Of a stretch of 64,000 nt of DNA, positions 52,646 through 61,936 are shown in pieces (the stretch's first letter is position 1; each line of letters begins with the position of its first letter). The notes beneath the pieces are model-generated. The model was not told the DNA's origin, searched no databases, and saw only the letters and a list, made by a program, of their open reading frames with translations. Both the position numbers and the translations under genes were made by a program. Source of the DNA: Pseudoalteromonas luteoviolacea S2607 (GTDB taxonomy: Bacteria > Pseudomonadota > Gammaproteobacteria > Enterobacterales > Alteromonadaceae); assembly GCF_001625575.1 (NCBI RefSeq), contig NZ_AUXV01000045.1, positions 1 through 64,000 on the forward strand. Direction: 5' to 3'.

Positions 52646-53983
52646 TTAAGATGCTTTTGAAGTAGATAAATTCTCTTCTAATTCTTTAGCTGCGTTAGGG
52701 TCGTTGAATACCGATTGATTGAGCTCATTTTCTGATTTGGCTACGACACACGTAACCATACAATCACCAGTAACATTAACCGCAGTACGGGTCATGTCTA
52801 GTAATCGGTCTACACCCATGATTATGGCAATGCCCTCTACTGGTAAACCAACCTGATTTAACACCATAGCCAGCATGATTAGGCCAACACCAGGGACGCC
52901 AGCGGTGCCTACAGAAGCCAACGTTGCTGTAAGGATGACCATAAGGTAGTCACTTAAAGTTAAGTCAACAGCAAACACTTGAGCGATAAATACGGTAGCC
53001 ACACCCTGCATGATAGCAGTGCCGTCCATATTGATTGTTGCTCCAAGAGGTACGGTGAAAGACGCCACTGTGTTGTTGGCACCTAGCTTTTTTGTAGCTG
53101 TTTCTAAAGTAACAGGCATAGTCGCACTAGAGCTTGAAGTACTAAATGCAAACATACAAGCATCTTTCATTTTAGTTAAGAAAGTAACAGGGTTTAATCC
53201 TGTAAGTACCTTCAACAAAATTGAATAATTTACCAGTGCGTGGAAAAACAGTGCCGCAACTACAACTAAGAAATACTTACCGAGTTCTAAGATAAGACCC
53301 ATTTGTATGTCGGTGAAGAGCTTCGCCATTAAGCAGAAAACACCATAAGGTGCGAGGTTCATTAAAAGCGTCACGAGTTTTAGTATCACAGTGTTCAAAT
53401 CGTCAAAAACAGCTGCAATGCGCTTCCCAGCTTCGCCACTTAAGGCCATTGCAATTCCAAACAGCAGTGCAAACACAATTACTTGCAGCATATTGCCGTT
53501 TGCCATTGCGTCGATTGGGTTGGTAGGGAACATACCGATAATGACTTGTGCCAATGTCGGTGCCTCTTTTGCATCGAAGCTAGATGTTGTAGGCATATCG
53601 ATGCCGGCGCCAGGGCTAACCAATAGCGCTAAAGATATCGCCACTGTGATGGCAACCGCGGTCGTCGTTAAATATAGGAGGATTGATTTACCGCCAAGGC
53701 GACCTAGCTTCTTTGGGTCACTTAAACTACAAGTACCACACACAAGTGAGATAAACACCAAAGGTACTACGAGCATTTTCAAGCTGGCAATAAAGATTTG
53801 TCCACCAACATGAAAAAGGCCATCTACAAAAAAGCCTCTAAGCGGCAAGTCGAACAGGCCAAGCGGAATTAAAAACTCAGCCTTTCCACCGAGTGCAAAT
53901 TGAAACATTAGACCTACACCAATACCCGCAATCATGGCAATCATGATGCGTGTTGTTAGGCTAAATTTATTATTATCTGTCAT
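52646..53983 (-). CDS. Dicarboxylate/amino acid:cation symporter (DAACS family)
   Basis: A 445-residue inner-membrane symporter of the glutamate transporter family (GltP/GltT/DctA/SstT type). It has eight or more hydrophobic segments, a Ser-rich re-entrant loop (FSTSSSSATMPVTLE, about 285-299), the NMDGTAIMQG motif (about 316-325) and TRTAVNVTGDCMVT near the C-terminus (about 396-409). Substrate is probably glutamate/aspartate or a dicarboxylate with Na+ or H+. I use the ATG at 53983; a GTG at 53995 is too close to the AGGG sequence to be preferred. It is a single gene on the minus strand. Confidence 0.93.
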   Translation of the reverse strand: MTDNNKFSLTTRIMIAMIAGIGVGLMFQFALGGKAEFLIPLGLFDLPLRGFFVDGLFHVGGQIFIASLKMLVVPLVFISLVCGTCSLSDPKKLGRLGGKSILLYLTTTAVAITVAISLALLVSPGAGIDMPTTSSFDAKEAPTLAQVIIGMFPTNPIDAMANGNMLQVIVFALLFGIAMALSGEAGKRIAAVFDDLNTVILKLVTLLMNLAPYGVFCLMAKLFTDIQMGLILELGKYFLVVVAALFFHALVNYSILLKVLTGLNPVTFLTKMKDACMFAFSTSSSSATMPVTLETATKKLGANNTVASFTVPLGATINMDGTAIMQGVATVFIAQVFAVDLTLSDYLMVILTATLASVGTAGVPGVGLIMLAMVLNQVGLPVEGIAIIMGVDRLLDMTRTAVNVTGDCMVTCVVAKSENELNQSVFNDPNAAKELEENLSTSKAS

Positions 53984-54160
53984 AGTTTTGGACACGCCCT
54001 AAAACTTCTTGTTGTTAAAATCGTTATAGCCTAACAGGATGGTTCGCAATGAACAAAAAAAAATGCTGAAGACTACGAAAAAATTGTGATTTTTTGCCAA
54101 GGTTTGGGTTAACATTGTGAAAATAACTCTAATTTATAATTGTGCGAGGGAGAACTGCGG

Positions 54161-57100
54161 ATGCTTTCAATGCGTTGGTTTAGCACCATATTTATGATAT
54201 TTCTTCTGACTGCCTGTGGCGGCGGGGGTTCTATCGAACGAGACTCTTCAGGCGATGGTAGTGGCAACGACACAGATGACTATGCTTTAGAGCTTAGCCT
54301 AGAGTCCCAAAGCGGCACATCAGAATTAAGTGTCGGTAATCCAATCCAAGTTCAAGCCAAAGTAACAAAAGATGGTCAAATTCTAGCAGACAAGCTCGTT
54401 AAATTTGTTGGGGATGAATTCTCCGAATTTAATGGTGCTGATTCTGCATTGACGAATAGTCAGGGGATTGCAGTCGTTGGCATTGTTGCCAATAGTAATG
54501 CTGGCGCTGGTACAATCCAAGCTTCTATTGATGTTGATAGCGAAACCATTTCAAAAAGCATTGAGTATGCCGCAGCAGGGGACGGGGGGATTCAAATCGC
54601 CCTGACGATGAAAGATAGTTCGGGCAACGACATAAACGCTCAGAACCCACTTTCAGGTGAATTGCCAGCAACAGTAATGGCAACGCTAACCGACAATGGA
54701 CAACCAATCGCTGATAAAATCATTACTTTTACATTTGACGAACTGCTGAACACCAGCAGCAATGGTAAAATTGTCACCAATAGTAATGGGCAAGCGAGCT
54801 TTGAGGTTAACGCAACACAGCAAACCGGTGCCGGAGATATTACCGCACAGTATGAAGAAACGACCCAAACACTTGCATACGTGTCAGACGGGTATGAGTT
54901 CTTTGGTTTAGAAGTATACGAGTTGCAGGTAGCAGGGTTAAATGCACAAGGGCAAGATACCAGCGAACTTTCATTTAATACGCCGATTTCAATCAGAGCT
55001 TCTTTGACTTTAAACGGTAAAGCTGTTGCAGATGCACCGCTAACGTTTGTTGTTGACAAAGCATTACTGAGCTCAGCGACAAATGTATTGAAAACGAATA
55101 GCGAAGGGATTGTGACCGTTGCTTTGTTAGAGAATAATGTTTCTGGAACAGGCAGTGTCACAGCAAACTATACGACAGAAAATGACCAAGAATTAAGCCG
55201 CACATTTACGTTCAACAGCGCCGGTGATGGCGGGTTGCAAATGACGCTAACCGTTAAAGATGATGCTGGCAATGCGATTAATATCGATAATAAAATTGAT
55301 GCCGATAAGCCCGGGCGCGTAGAAGTAACGGTAACAAACAATAACGCACCAGTTGCCAATGGTATCGTTACTGTAACAAATGGTGGCAAGGCCGTGACTG
55401 TTCCGGCTGATGGTGAAGTTGAAACCCAAGCTGACGGTAAGGCGAAGTTAGACCTTATTGCAACTCAGGAGACAGGTCTTGCGGAAATTACAGCAACCTT
55501 TACAGACCCAACCACGAATGAAACCGTCTCTCAAAAATACATCTATCATACTAGTGGTGACCCAGACTACACACCGTCAGCATTTGGTTTAACAATTTCA
55601 GGTAAAAATGCAGAGGGCGATGAGACCAATGAGTTGTCGGGCAATGCACCTCTGACTATAGAAGCGACTTTGCTCCAAAACGGTCTACCTTTCGAGAATC
55701 AACGAATTCAATTTACGGTCAATTCGTTTGGAACACTTGATCCTACCTCGGGCTCTGTATTGACCGGTGCTGGTGGCGTGGCAACTATTATCCTTAGGGA
55801 TAACTCGGTTAAAGGGGCTGGAACTATTACGGCGACATTTACCTCTTCAACAGGTGAAGCCGTGTCTCGAAACTTTAATTTTGAGAGCGCTGGAGATGGT
55901 GGCTTACTGCTCGTCCTTAATTCGATCACGGATAATTCAAACAATGATATCAATGTGGGTAATCAAATCTCTCGGACTAACCCTGGCACTGTTACCGCGA
56001 CGTTGACACAAGATGGTGCACCGGTGCCGAATGCATTGGTGACTTTTACCGTAGATAACGTTGCGACGATGGATCCAGCAAGTGGACGTGCGGAGACCGA
56101 TGCTCAGGGTCAGGCTAAAGTTCGCCTTCTAGCAAGCACTGTAAGTGGTGTTGGACAAGTCTATGCTGAGTATGAAAGCTTGCGCACAAATGAAATGATT
56201 TTCCACGCTGCGGGTGACGCTGTCGTGATAGACGGCAATTATAGTTTTGATATTCGACTCCTTACAGGGTGTAACGATGGATGGGATGCAGTACGAAATG
56301 ATCCTGACAACGAAATTAACCCTGTTACAGGTGGTTGTACAGAAGTCACTAGTATTGACTCAAGTGTTATCCCTGAGTTGTTTATTAAACTGGGTAAAGT
56401 GACCGGCGACGGCAAGGAAGTTGATAATCAAATCATTGAAGTAGTCAGTGATAAAGGACAAGTTTTACCGAATTCTGGAAAGGTTCTAACTGATGTTAAT
56501 GGCATTGCTTTGTTGAAACTTCAACCTGGTGACAGCGATGGTGCAGGCACAGTAACCGTTTCATTTGACGGGGAAACGGCCTCAGAAAACTTCACTGTGG
56601 GTATTCAAGAGCTATATTTGCAATTGACAGCTAACCTACCAGCATCAACTAACCCAGATCAGACGCTGCCAGAGTTAGACTCAGGCGATAGCTTTATCAT
56701 CACTGCAAAAGTTTTCACGCAGAGTGATTTTGATGAAAGCTCACTTTATACACAGCCGGTTGATGTTGGCTTTTCATCTATCTGTGTCAGTCAACAGCCC
56801 ACCGATCCACTAGCGACGTTGGATAATCCGGTACGTACGCAACAGGGTGTAGCCAGTTCGACCTACAGGGCGAGTGGTTGTAAAGGCAGTGACACTATTA
56901 CGGCCAGTATTTCTGCCGCAGATCCCGCATCGTATACTTTTTTCGTGAATGATGCACCAGTACAGTCTTTAAAATATGTTAGTGCGAGTAACCGCTTTAT
57001 TGGTTTACCACCAGCAACTGGTAGTGTAGCGGTTACTTCTGAAATAATTTTTGAGCTGATAGACACTGACAACCGACCTCTGATGCAAAAGCAAGTGGAA

Positions 57101-58762
57101 TTTAGATTTGCTGATTTAACCGGTCGTGCTGAATTGACCACGTATAAAGGCAACACCGACGGCGATGGACAAGTAAAAACCCTCATTGAAGGGGGGGTGA
57201 TCCCTGGGGCACTTGTTGTTGAAGCGTGTTACTTGCCAGATGATAAAATAGCAGAAGCGGCGCTGACCAATCAGTTTCCAACATGCTGGCAATCTAAAAT
57301 TACGCAATGTACAGCAGACCCTACGCTGAAGTTTTGTGAGTTACCCGATGGTATTAATGGATTTGTTTTAATCCCTGGGGACGAGCAAGTGAACGCAGTA
57401 TCGTCAGGTGTCATTCTGTCTTCAGGCGTACCAGATCAGGATAGCTTTGATGCCGCGCCTGAGAGTGCAATTATAAACGCACAAAACTATATAGGTGTGT
57501 TTACTAACATTAGCGTCTTTTTTGGTGATCAGTTTAATCAGTTAACAAGAGATGATCTAGTTGCCAATGTCCTTGCCGAGAGCGGGGTTGTAGGTAATAT
57601 AGATGGCACCGGTGGTGCAGAAACTTATCAATGTTTTGCAGTGCGAGGAGTGTGTAATGTCCAGTGGCGAGCGCAAGGTACACTCCCGTTTACCGAAGAT
57701 AAATGGGAAAACAAAATCAGTGATGTTTGTGACACTTATCAAGGTCAGCCAGTTCCATGTATTGGAGATTTCCCAACTGAAGTTGACTTGCCAGGAGGCG
57801 GGACTCGAAAGGTCGTAAGAGGTGCGCGTGTTACGATTTTAGCAACAACCAAAGGTCAAGAGAATTTCCACGATAAGCCGTCGTCGGACACTGTTACAAG
57901 AACAAACGGTATATTTGATATCGGTGAATTCCAGCCGCTTAACGATGATTTACCTGAGGCTTTTATTGACTTTAATGAAAATGGTGTATTTGATGCCGTA
58001 GAGTGTGATGCAAGCAATGGCGTGGAAAATGACCCCTGTGAACCAACCCTGAGCAATGGTGGGCACAATGAATCGTTCCTTGATGCAAATAATAATGGCT
58101 TATATGATGGTGTACCAGCAGATCCAACCACAGGCATATACAACGGATTACTTTGCGGAGAAGCTGCTGAAGCAGCTGGACAGTGTAGCAAGGATTTAGT
58201 TGATATACGCAAGCAGTTTGAAATTGTCGCATCAAGTGATGAAGTTTATGCGCGATTTGTTGTAAATAAATCACACTTTATTGATGAGCCTGATGGTGTA
58301 AACACTGCGTGTACGAACCCTGTAGGACCTGTAGGTCCAGATAATGAAATCAAGACATTACCTGTACGCGGGTTACTCGGGTTAGAAGCAACTGAAAGCT
58401 CTGACTATTGTGACATAAACGAAATCGTACTAAGCGATTTTGATGGTGACGGTAGCAATGAAACTGAGTTAGTAACCGTCGAGATATACTACTCAGATAT
58501 TTACGGAAACAGCTTACCTGTAGGCACAGAAATCAACATTACAACTGAGAATGGTCTGATTACTGTTCAAGAGTTAGTCGGTACTGTGTTTTCCAGCGGT
58601 GGTTTTGGAAGAGGCAAAGCGGTTGTTCGGGTGACGCCTGAAAACGCTGCAAATAACCTTACAGAAGGAAATTTGATTGTTACATTTACAATCCCTGACC
58701 CAATAAATGAAGGTGAAACGATTGTCCGGACAAAGACAATTACCATTCGAGATAACGGTTAA
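54161..58762 (+). CDS. Large lipoprotein with alternating bacterial Ig-like (Big) modules
   Basis: A 1533-residue surface-type lipoprotein. The signal peptide ends in the lipobox LTAC (predicted lipid Cys about 19), followed by a Gly/Ser/Asp linker. Residues about 40-690 are three pairs of Ig-like domains: A modules (contain TSELS and end in SAGDGG) alternate with B modules (begin MTLTVKD- or ALTMKD-like and carry PGTVTATLTQDG-type strands). Further Ig-like and cysteine-containing modules fill 690-1150, then a region with Asp/Asn-rich loops DFNENGVFD (about 1270) and DANNNGLYDG (about 1307), resembling calcium-binding loops. The start is ATG 54161 behind GAGGGAG; the upstream TTG at 54140 lies outside the signal peptide. 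Likely an adhesin or surface matrix protein, inferred. Confidence 0.88.
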   Translation: MLSMRWFSTIFMIFLLTACGGGGSIERDSSGDGSGNDTDDYALELSLESQSGTSELSVGNPIQVQAKVTKDGQILADKLVKFVGDEFSEFNGADSALTNSQGIAVVGIVANSNAGAGTIQASIDVDSETISKSIEYAAAGDGGIQIALTMKDSSGNDINAQNPLSGELPATVMATLTDNGQPIADKIITFTFDELLNTSSNGKIVTNSNGQASFEVNATQQTGAGDITAQYEETTQTLAYVSDGYEFFGLEVYELQVAGLNAQGQDTSELSFNTPISIRASLTLNGKAVADAPLTFVVDKALLSSATNVLKTNSEGIVTVALLENNVSGTGSVTANYTTENDQELSRTFTFNSAGDGGLQMTLTVKDDAGNAINIDNKIDADKPGRVEVTVTNNNAPVANGIVTVTNGGKAVTVPADGEVETQADGKAKLDLIATQETGLAEITATFTDPTTNETVSQKYIYHTSGDPDYTPSAFGLTISGKNAEGDETNELSGNAPLTIEATLLQNGLPFENQRIQFTVNSFGTLDPTSGSVLTGAGGVATIILRDNSVKGAGTITATFTSSTGEAVSRNFNFESAGDGGLLLVLNSITDNSNNDINVGNQISRTNPGTVTATLTQDGAPVPNALVTFTVDNVATMDPASGRAETDAQGQAKVRLLASTVSGVGQVYAEYESLRTNEMIFHAAGDAVVIDGNYSFDIRLLTGCNDGWDAVRNDPDNEINPVTGGCTEVTSIDSSVIPELFIKLGKVTGDGKEVDNQIIEVVSDKGQVLPNSGKVLTDVNGIALLKLQPGDSDGAGTVTVSFDGETASENFTVGIQELYLQLTANLPASTNPDQTLPELDSGDSFIITAKVFTQSDFDESSLYTQPVDVGFSSICVSQQPTDPLATLDNPVRTQQGVASSTYRASGCKGSDTITASISAADPASYTFFVNDAPVQSLKYVSASNRFIGLPPATGSVAVTSEIIFELIDTDNRPLMQKQVEFRFADLTGRAELTTYKGNTDGDGQVKTLIEGGVIPGALVVEACYLPDDKIAEAALTNQFPTCWQSKITQCTADPTLKFCELPDGINGFVLIPGDEQVNAVSSGVILSSGVPDQDSFDAAPESAIINAQNYIGVFTNISVFFGDQFNQLTRDDLVANVLAESGVVGNIDGTGGAETYQCFAVRGVCNVQWRAQGTLPFTEDKWENKISDVCDTYQGQPVPCIGDFPTEVDLPGGGTRKVVRGARVTILATTKGQENFHDKPSSDTVTRTNGIFDIGEFQPLNDDLPEAFIDFNENGVFDAVECDASNGVENDPCEPTLSNGGHNESFLDANNNGLYDGVPADPTTGIYNGLLCGEAAEAAGQCSKDLVDIRKQFEIVASSDEVYARFVVNKSHFIDEPDGVNTACTNPVGPVGPDNEIKTLPVRGLLGLEATESSDYCDINEIVLSDFDGDGSNETELVTVEIYYSDIYGNSLPVGTEINITTENGLITVQELVGTVFSSGGFGRGKAVVRVTPENAANNLTEGNLIVTFTIPDPINEGETIVRTKTITIRDNG

Positions 58763-58774
58763 GTTGAATAAACA

Positions 58775-58802
58775 AAAGGGCCTTTTTTAGGGCCCTTTTT
58801 TA
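58775..58802 (+). terminator. Intrinsic terminator of the Ig-like lipoprotein gene
   Basis: AAAGGGCC (58775-58782) and GGCCCTTT (58791-58798) form a stem with a T-rich loop, and the T run continues to 58801. It lies 12 bp after the stop. Confidence 0.88.
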
Positions 58803-58931
58803 TTAACGCTTGAATTTCCTCACATATCCGCTATATTCGCCTCTTTAACAAGTCCAGAGATACAGTTGAATAAAATTAGAGCAAAAATTGCTTAATAAAT
58901 CGCTGTTCAGATAAAAGTTGAAATGAAAAGC

Positions 58932-58960
58932 TTGTAACAATAGGTGTTTGTGGATATACC
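58932..58960 (+). promoter_or_regulatory. Candidate topA promoter
   Basis: TTGTAA (58932-58937), 17-bp spacer, TATACC (58955-58960), 57 bp before the topA ATG. TATAAATAAT follows at 58961 and could serve as an alternative -10. Prediction only. Confidence 0.35.
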
Positions 58961-59017
58961 TATAAATAATAACGCCCAATAGGGCACAACAGACAGAATT
59001 AGTCAAAATAGGCAAAT

Positions 59018-61651
59018 ATGGGCAAATCGCTAGTAATCGTAGAGTCTCCCGCAAAGGCCAAAACTATTAATAAGTATTTGGGCAAAGACTACATTGTTAA
59101 ATCCAGTGTAGGTCATGTTCGTGATCTACCAACGTCAGGGGCAGGTAAGACCAAAGGTGTTGCAACCAAATCACCGGCTGAAGTACGCAAAATGTCTCCT
59201 GAAGCAAAGGCGGCATACCGCAAACAAAAAGACTACGCCAATTTAGTTGCAAGAATGGGTATCGACCCCGAAAAAGGGTGGGAACCACACTATGAGGTGT
59301 TACCAGGTAAAGAGAAAGTAGTTCAAGAGCTGACTAAGCTCGCGCAAGATGCTGACCACATCTATCTCGCAACCGATTTGGATAGAGAGGGAGAAGCGAT
59401 TGCGTGGCACCTTGAAGAGATCATTGGTGGCGATGCATCAAAGTACAAACGTGTAGTCTTTAACGAGATAACCAAAAATGCGATCACTCAAGCGTTTGAA
59501 GCACCGGGTCAATTAAATACAGATATGGTGTATGCGCAGCAGGCTAGACGATTCCTAGACCGTGTTGTTGGCTTTATGGTATCACCACTGCTTTGGCAAA
59601 AAGTGGCAAGAGGCCTCTCTGCTGGACGAGTTCAGTCAGTTGCAGTAAGGCTGCTAGTAGAGCGTGAAAGAGAAATTAAAGCGTTTATCCCAGAAGAGTT
59701 TTGGGACATTCACGCCGATACAAAATTAGCCACGACAGACGTCCGCTTTGCTGTGACCAAATTCCAAGGTCAAGCATTTAAGCCTGTGAACGAGGCTCAA
59801 GCTTTAAAAGCTGTTTCAGACATTGAAAATGCCAGCTTGTCTGTTGTTAAAGTTGAAGAAAAACCAAGCAAGAGTAAGCCAAGTGCACCTTTCATCACAT
59901 CGACTATGCAGCAAGCTGCAAGTACGAGACTTGGCTACGGCGTAAAGAAAACGATGATGTTAGCTCAGCGACTATACGAAGCAGGTTACATCACATACAT
60001 GCGTACGGACTCAACCAATCTATCAAATGATGCTGTTGAGATGTGTAGAGACTACATTCAAGGTAATTTCGGAGATAAGTACCTTCCCAATGCACCTATT
60101 AAATACAGTGCAAAAGGCAATGCGCAAGAAGCGCACGAGGCTATCAGACCTTCCGACGTTAATGTATTGTCTGGCCATGTTGAAGGTGTCGATGCCGACG
60201 CTAAAAAGCTTTACGAGTTAATCTGGCGACAGTTTGTTGCATGTCAAATGACGCCAGCAGAATACGACTTGACCAACATTACGGTAGGTGCAAATGATTA
60301 CACCTTAAAAGCTCGTGGTCGTGTATTGCGTTTCGACGGTTGGACTAAAGTACAACCTGCTGTACGTAAGAAGAGTGAAGAAGAGCAAGCGCTACCAGCT
60401 GTAACTGTTGGCGACAATGTAGATTTAGTTAACCTTGATCCTAAGCAGCACTTTACTAAGCCACCCGCAAGGTACAGTGAAGCGAGTTTAGTTAAAGAGC
60501 TAGAAAAACGTGGCATTGGCCGTCCTTCTACTTATGCTGCAATTATTTCAACCATACAGGAGCGAGGCTACGTTAGAGTCGAAAATAGACGTTTCTTTGC
60601 TGAAAAGATGGGTGAGATTGTTACTGATAGGCTGGTTGAAAACTTTAACGATTTAATGAACTTTGACTTTACTGCAAAGATGGAAGGTCGTTTAGATGAT
60701 ATCGCAGAAGGCGAGCGTGAGTGGACGCAGGTTCTCGACAAGTTTTATGCTGACTTTTCTGAGCAATTAGAACTTGCTGGAAAAGAAGAAGCTGAAGGTG
60801 GAATGCGCCAAAACGTGATGGTTGAAACCGATATCGACTGTACTACGTGTGGCAGAAAAATGGGTATTCGTACTGCGTCAACAGGCGTTTTCTTAGGTTG
60901 TACGGGTTACAGTTTACCGCCTAAAGAGCGCTGTACAACGACAATGAATCTTATCTCGGGTGATGAGGCCATCGATAAGGATACAGAAGACGCTGAAACA
61001 GAAAGCTTGATGCAGAAGAAGCGCTGTCCAAAATGCGAAACAGCTATGGACTCTTACCTAATCGACGAAACACGTAAAATCCATGTATGTGGTAATAACC
61101 CAGCTTGTGATGGCTATATCGTTGAGCAAGGCACATTTAAAATAAAAGGATATGATGGTCCTGTTATTGAGTGTGATAAGTGTGGCGCTGATATGCAGCT
61201 TAAATCAGGCCGTTTTGGTAAGTACTTTGGCTGTACCAATGAAGACTGTAAGAATACACGTAAACTGCTTAAAAGCGGTGAACCAGCTCCACCAAAAGAA
61301 GACCCAGTACCGCTACCTGAACTAGAGTGTGAAAAGTCTGACGCTCACTTTGTTTTGAGAGATGGAGCTTCTGGTATTTTCTTGGCGGCGCATACATTCC
61401 CTAAATCTCGTGAGACTAGAGCGCCGAAGGTTGCAGAGTTGAAGCGATTTAGAGACCGTATTTCTCCGAAGTTCTATTACTTAGCCGATGCGCCTGAAAA
61501 AGACAGCGATGGTAACTTGGCTGTAGTAAGGTACTCGCGTAAAACCAAGTCCCAATACGTCATGACAGAAGTAGAAGGCAAAGCGACAGGCTGGAAAGCA
61601 ACATACGCCGAAGGCAAGTGGGTAGAAGAAGAAAAGAAACGTAAGAAGTAA
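59018..61651 (+). CDS. topA: DNA topoisomerase I
   Basis: Type IA topoisomerase that relaxes negative supercoils. The 877 residues (E. coli 865) comprise a Toprim domain with VIVESPAKAKTI and the acidic DLDREGEAIAWHL (about 112-124), the catalytic Tyr327 in YITYMRTDSTNLS, and C-terminal zinc-binding domains with Cys pairs (CTTCGRKM, CPKCETAM, CDKCGADM, and others; about 600-760). The end is basic (EEKKRKK). The ATG at 59018 has AGG 5 bp upstream. It is monocistronic with a strong terminator; topA often responds to supercoiling at its promoter, which is not visible here. Confidence 0.97.
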   Translation: MGKSLVIVESPAKAKTINKYLGKDYIVKSSVGHVRDLPTSGAGKTKGVATKSPAEVRKMSPEAKAAYRKQKDYANLVARMGIDPEKGWEPHYEVLPGKEKVVQELTKLAQDADHIYLATDLDREGEAIAWHLEEIIGGDASKYKRVVFNEITKNAITQAFEAPGQLNTDMVYAQQARRFLDRVVGFMVSPLLWQKVARGLSAGRVQSVAVRLLVEREREIKAFIPEEFWDIHADTKLATTDVRFAVTKFQGQAFKPVNEAQALKAVSDIENASLSVVKVEEKPSKSKPSAPFITSTMQQAASTRLGYGVKKTMMLAQRLYEAGYITYMRTDSTNLSNDAVEMCRDYIQGNFGDKYLPNAPIKYSAKGNAQEAHEAIRPSDVNVLSGHVEGVDADAKKLYELIWRQFVACQMTPAEYDLTNITVGANDYTLKARGRVLRFDGWTKVQPAVRKKSEEEQALPAVTVGDNVDLVNLDPKQHFTKPPARYSEASLVKELEKRGIGRPSTYAAIISTIQERGYVRVENRRFFAEKMGEIVTDRLVENFNDLMNFDFTAKMEGRLDDIAEGEREWTQVLDKFYADFSEQLELAGKEEAEGGMRQNVMVETDIDCTTCGRKMGIRTASTGVFLGCTGYSLPPKERCTTTMNLISGDEAIDKDTEDAETESLMQKKRCPKCETAMDSYLIDETRKIHVCGNNPACDGYIVEQGTFKIKGYDGPVIECDKCGADMQLKSGRFGKYFGCTNEDCKNTRKLLKSGEPAPPKEDPVPLPELECEKSDAHFVLRDGASGIFLAAHTFPKSRETRAPKVAELKRFRDRISPKFYYLADAPEKDSDGNLAVVRYSRKTKSQYVMTEVEGKATGWKATYAEGKWVEEEKKRKK

Positions 61652-61655
61652 CACT

Positions 61656-61683
61656 TAGGGCCAGCAAAAGCTGGCCCTTTTAC
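61656..61683 (+). terminator. Intrinsic terminator of topA
   Basis: GGGCCAGC-AAAA-GCTGGCCC stem (61658-61677), followed by TTTTACTTTT. It begins 6 bp after the stop codon. Confidence 0.93.
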
Positions 61684-61936
61684 TTTTCAGGGTCAGGCTT
61701 TACACCGCAATTGCTTGTTTTCATCGGCCTTCTAAACAAACATTATTTACTTAAAATTCTTTCTAAGTTACTTAATTCGCGATAAAAATAGCAGTGTATA
61801 TTAGATGGGTACGCTTGTTATTGACACGCAAAAGCACGACCTCTATCCTAACGCGCATTGTATTATCAGGTTAATACACTCGATTATCTACCGCTATCTA
61901 ATCGGTTTGCTGTAGAGTTTAATAAGGAAACAATTA

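Noticed and set aside
53391..53813. A 140-codon plus-strand ORF opposite the cation symporter gene
   Set aside because: It is entirely antisense to a well-conserved transporter gene; long antisense frames are common in such G/C-biased codon positions.
58845..59054. A 69-codon minus-strand ORF upstream of topA
   Set aside because: It runs across the predicted topA promoter and the topA start, and shows no recognisable domain.
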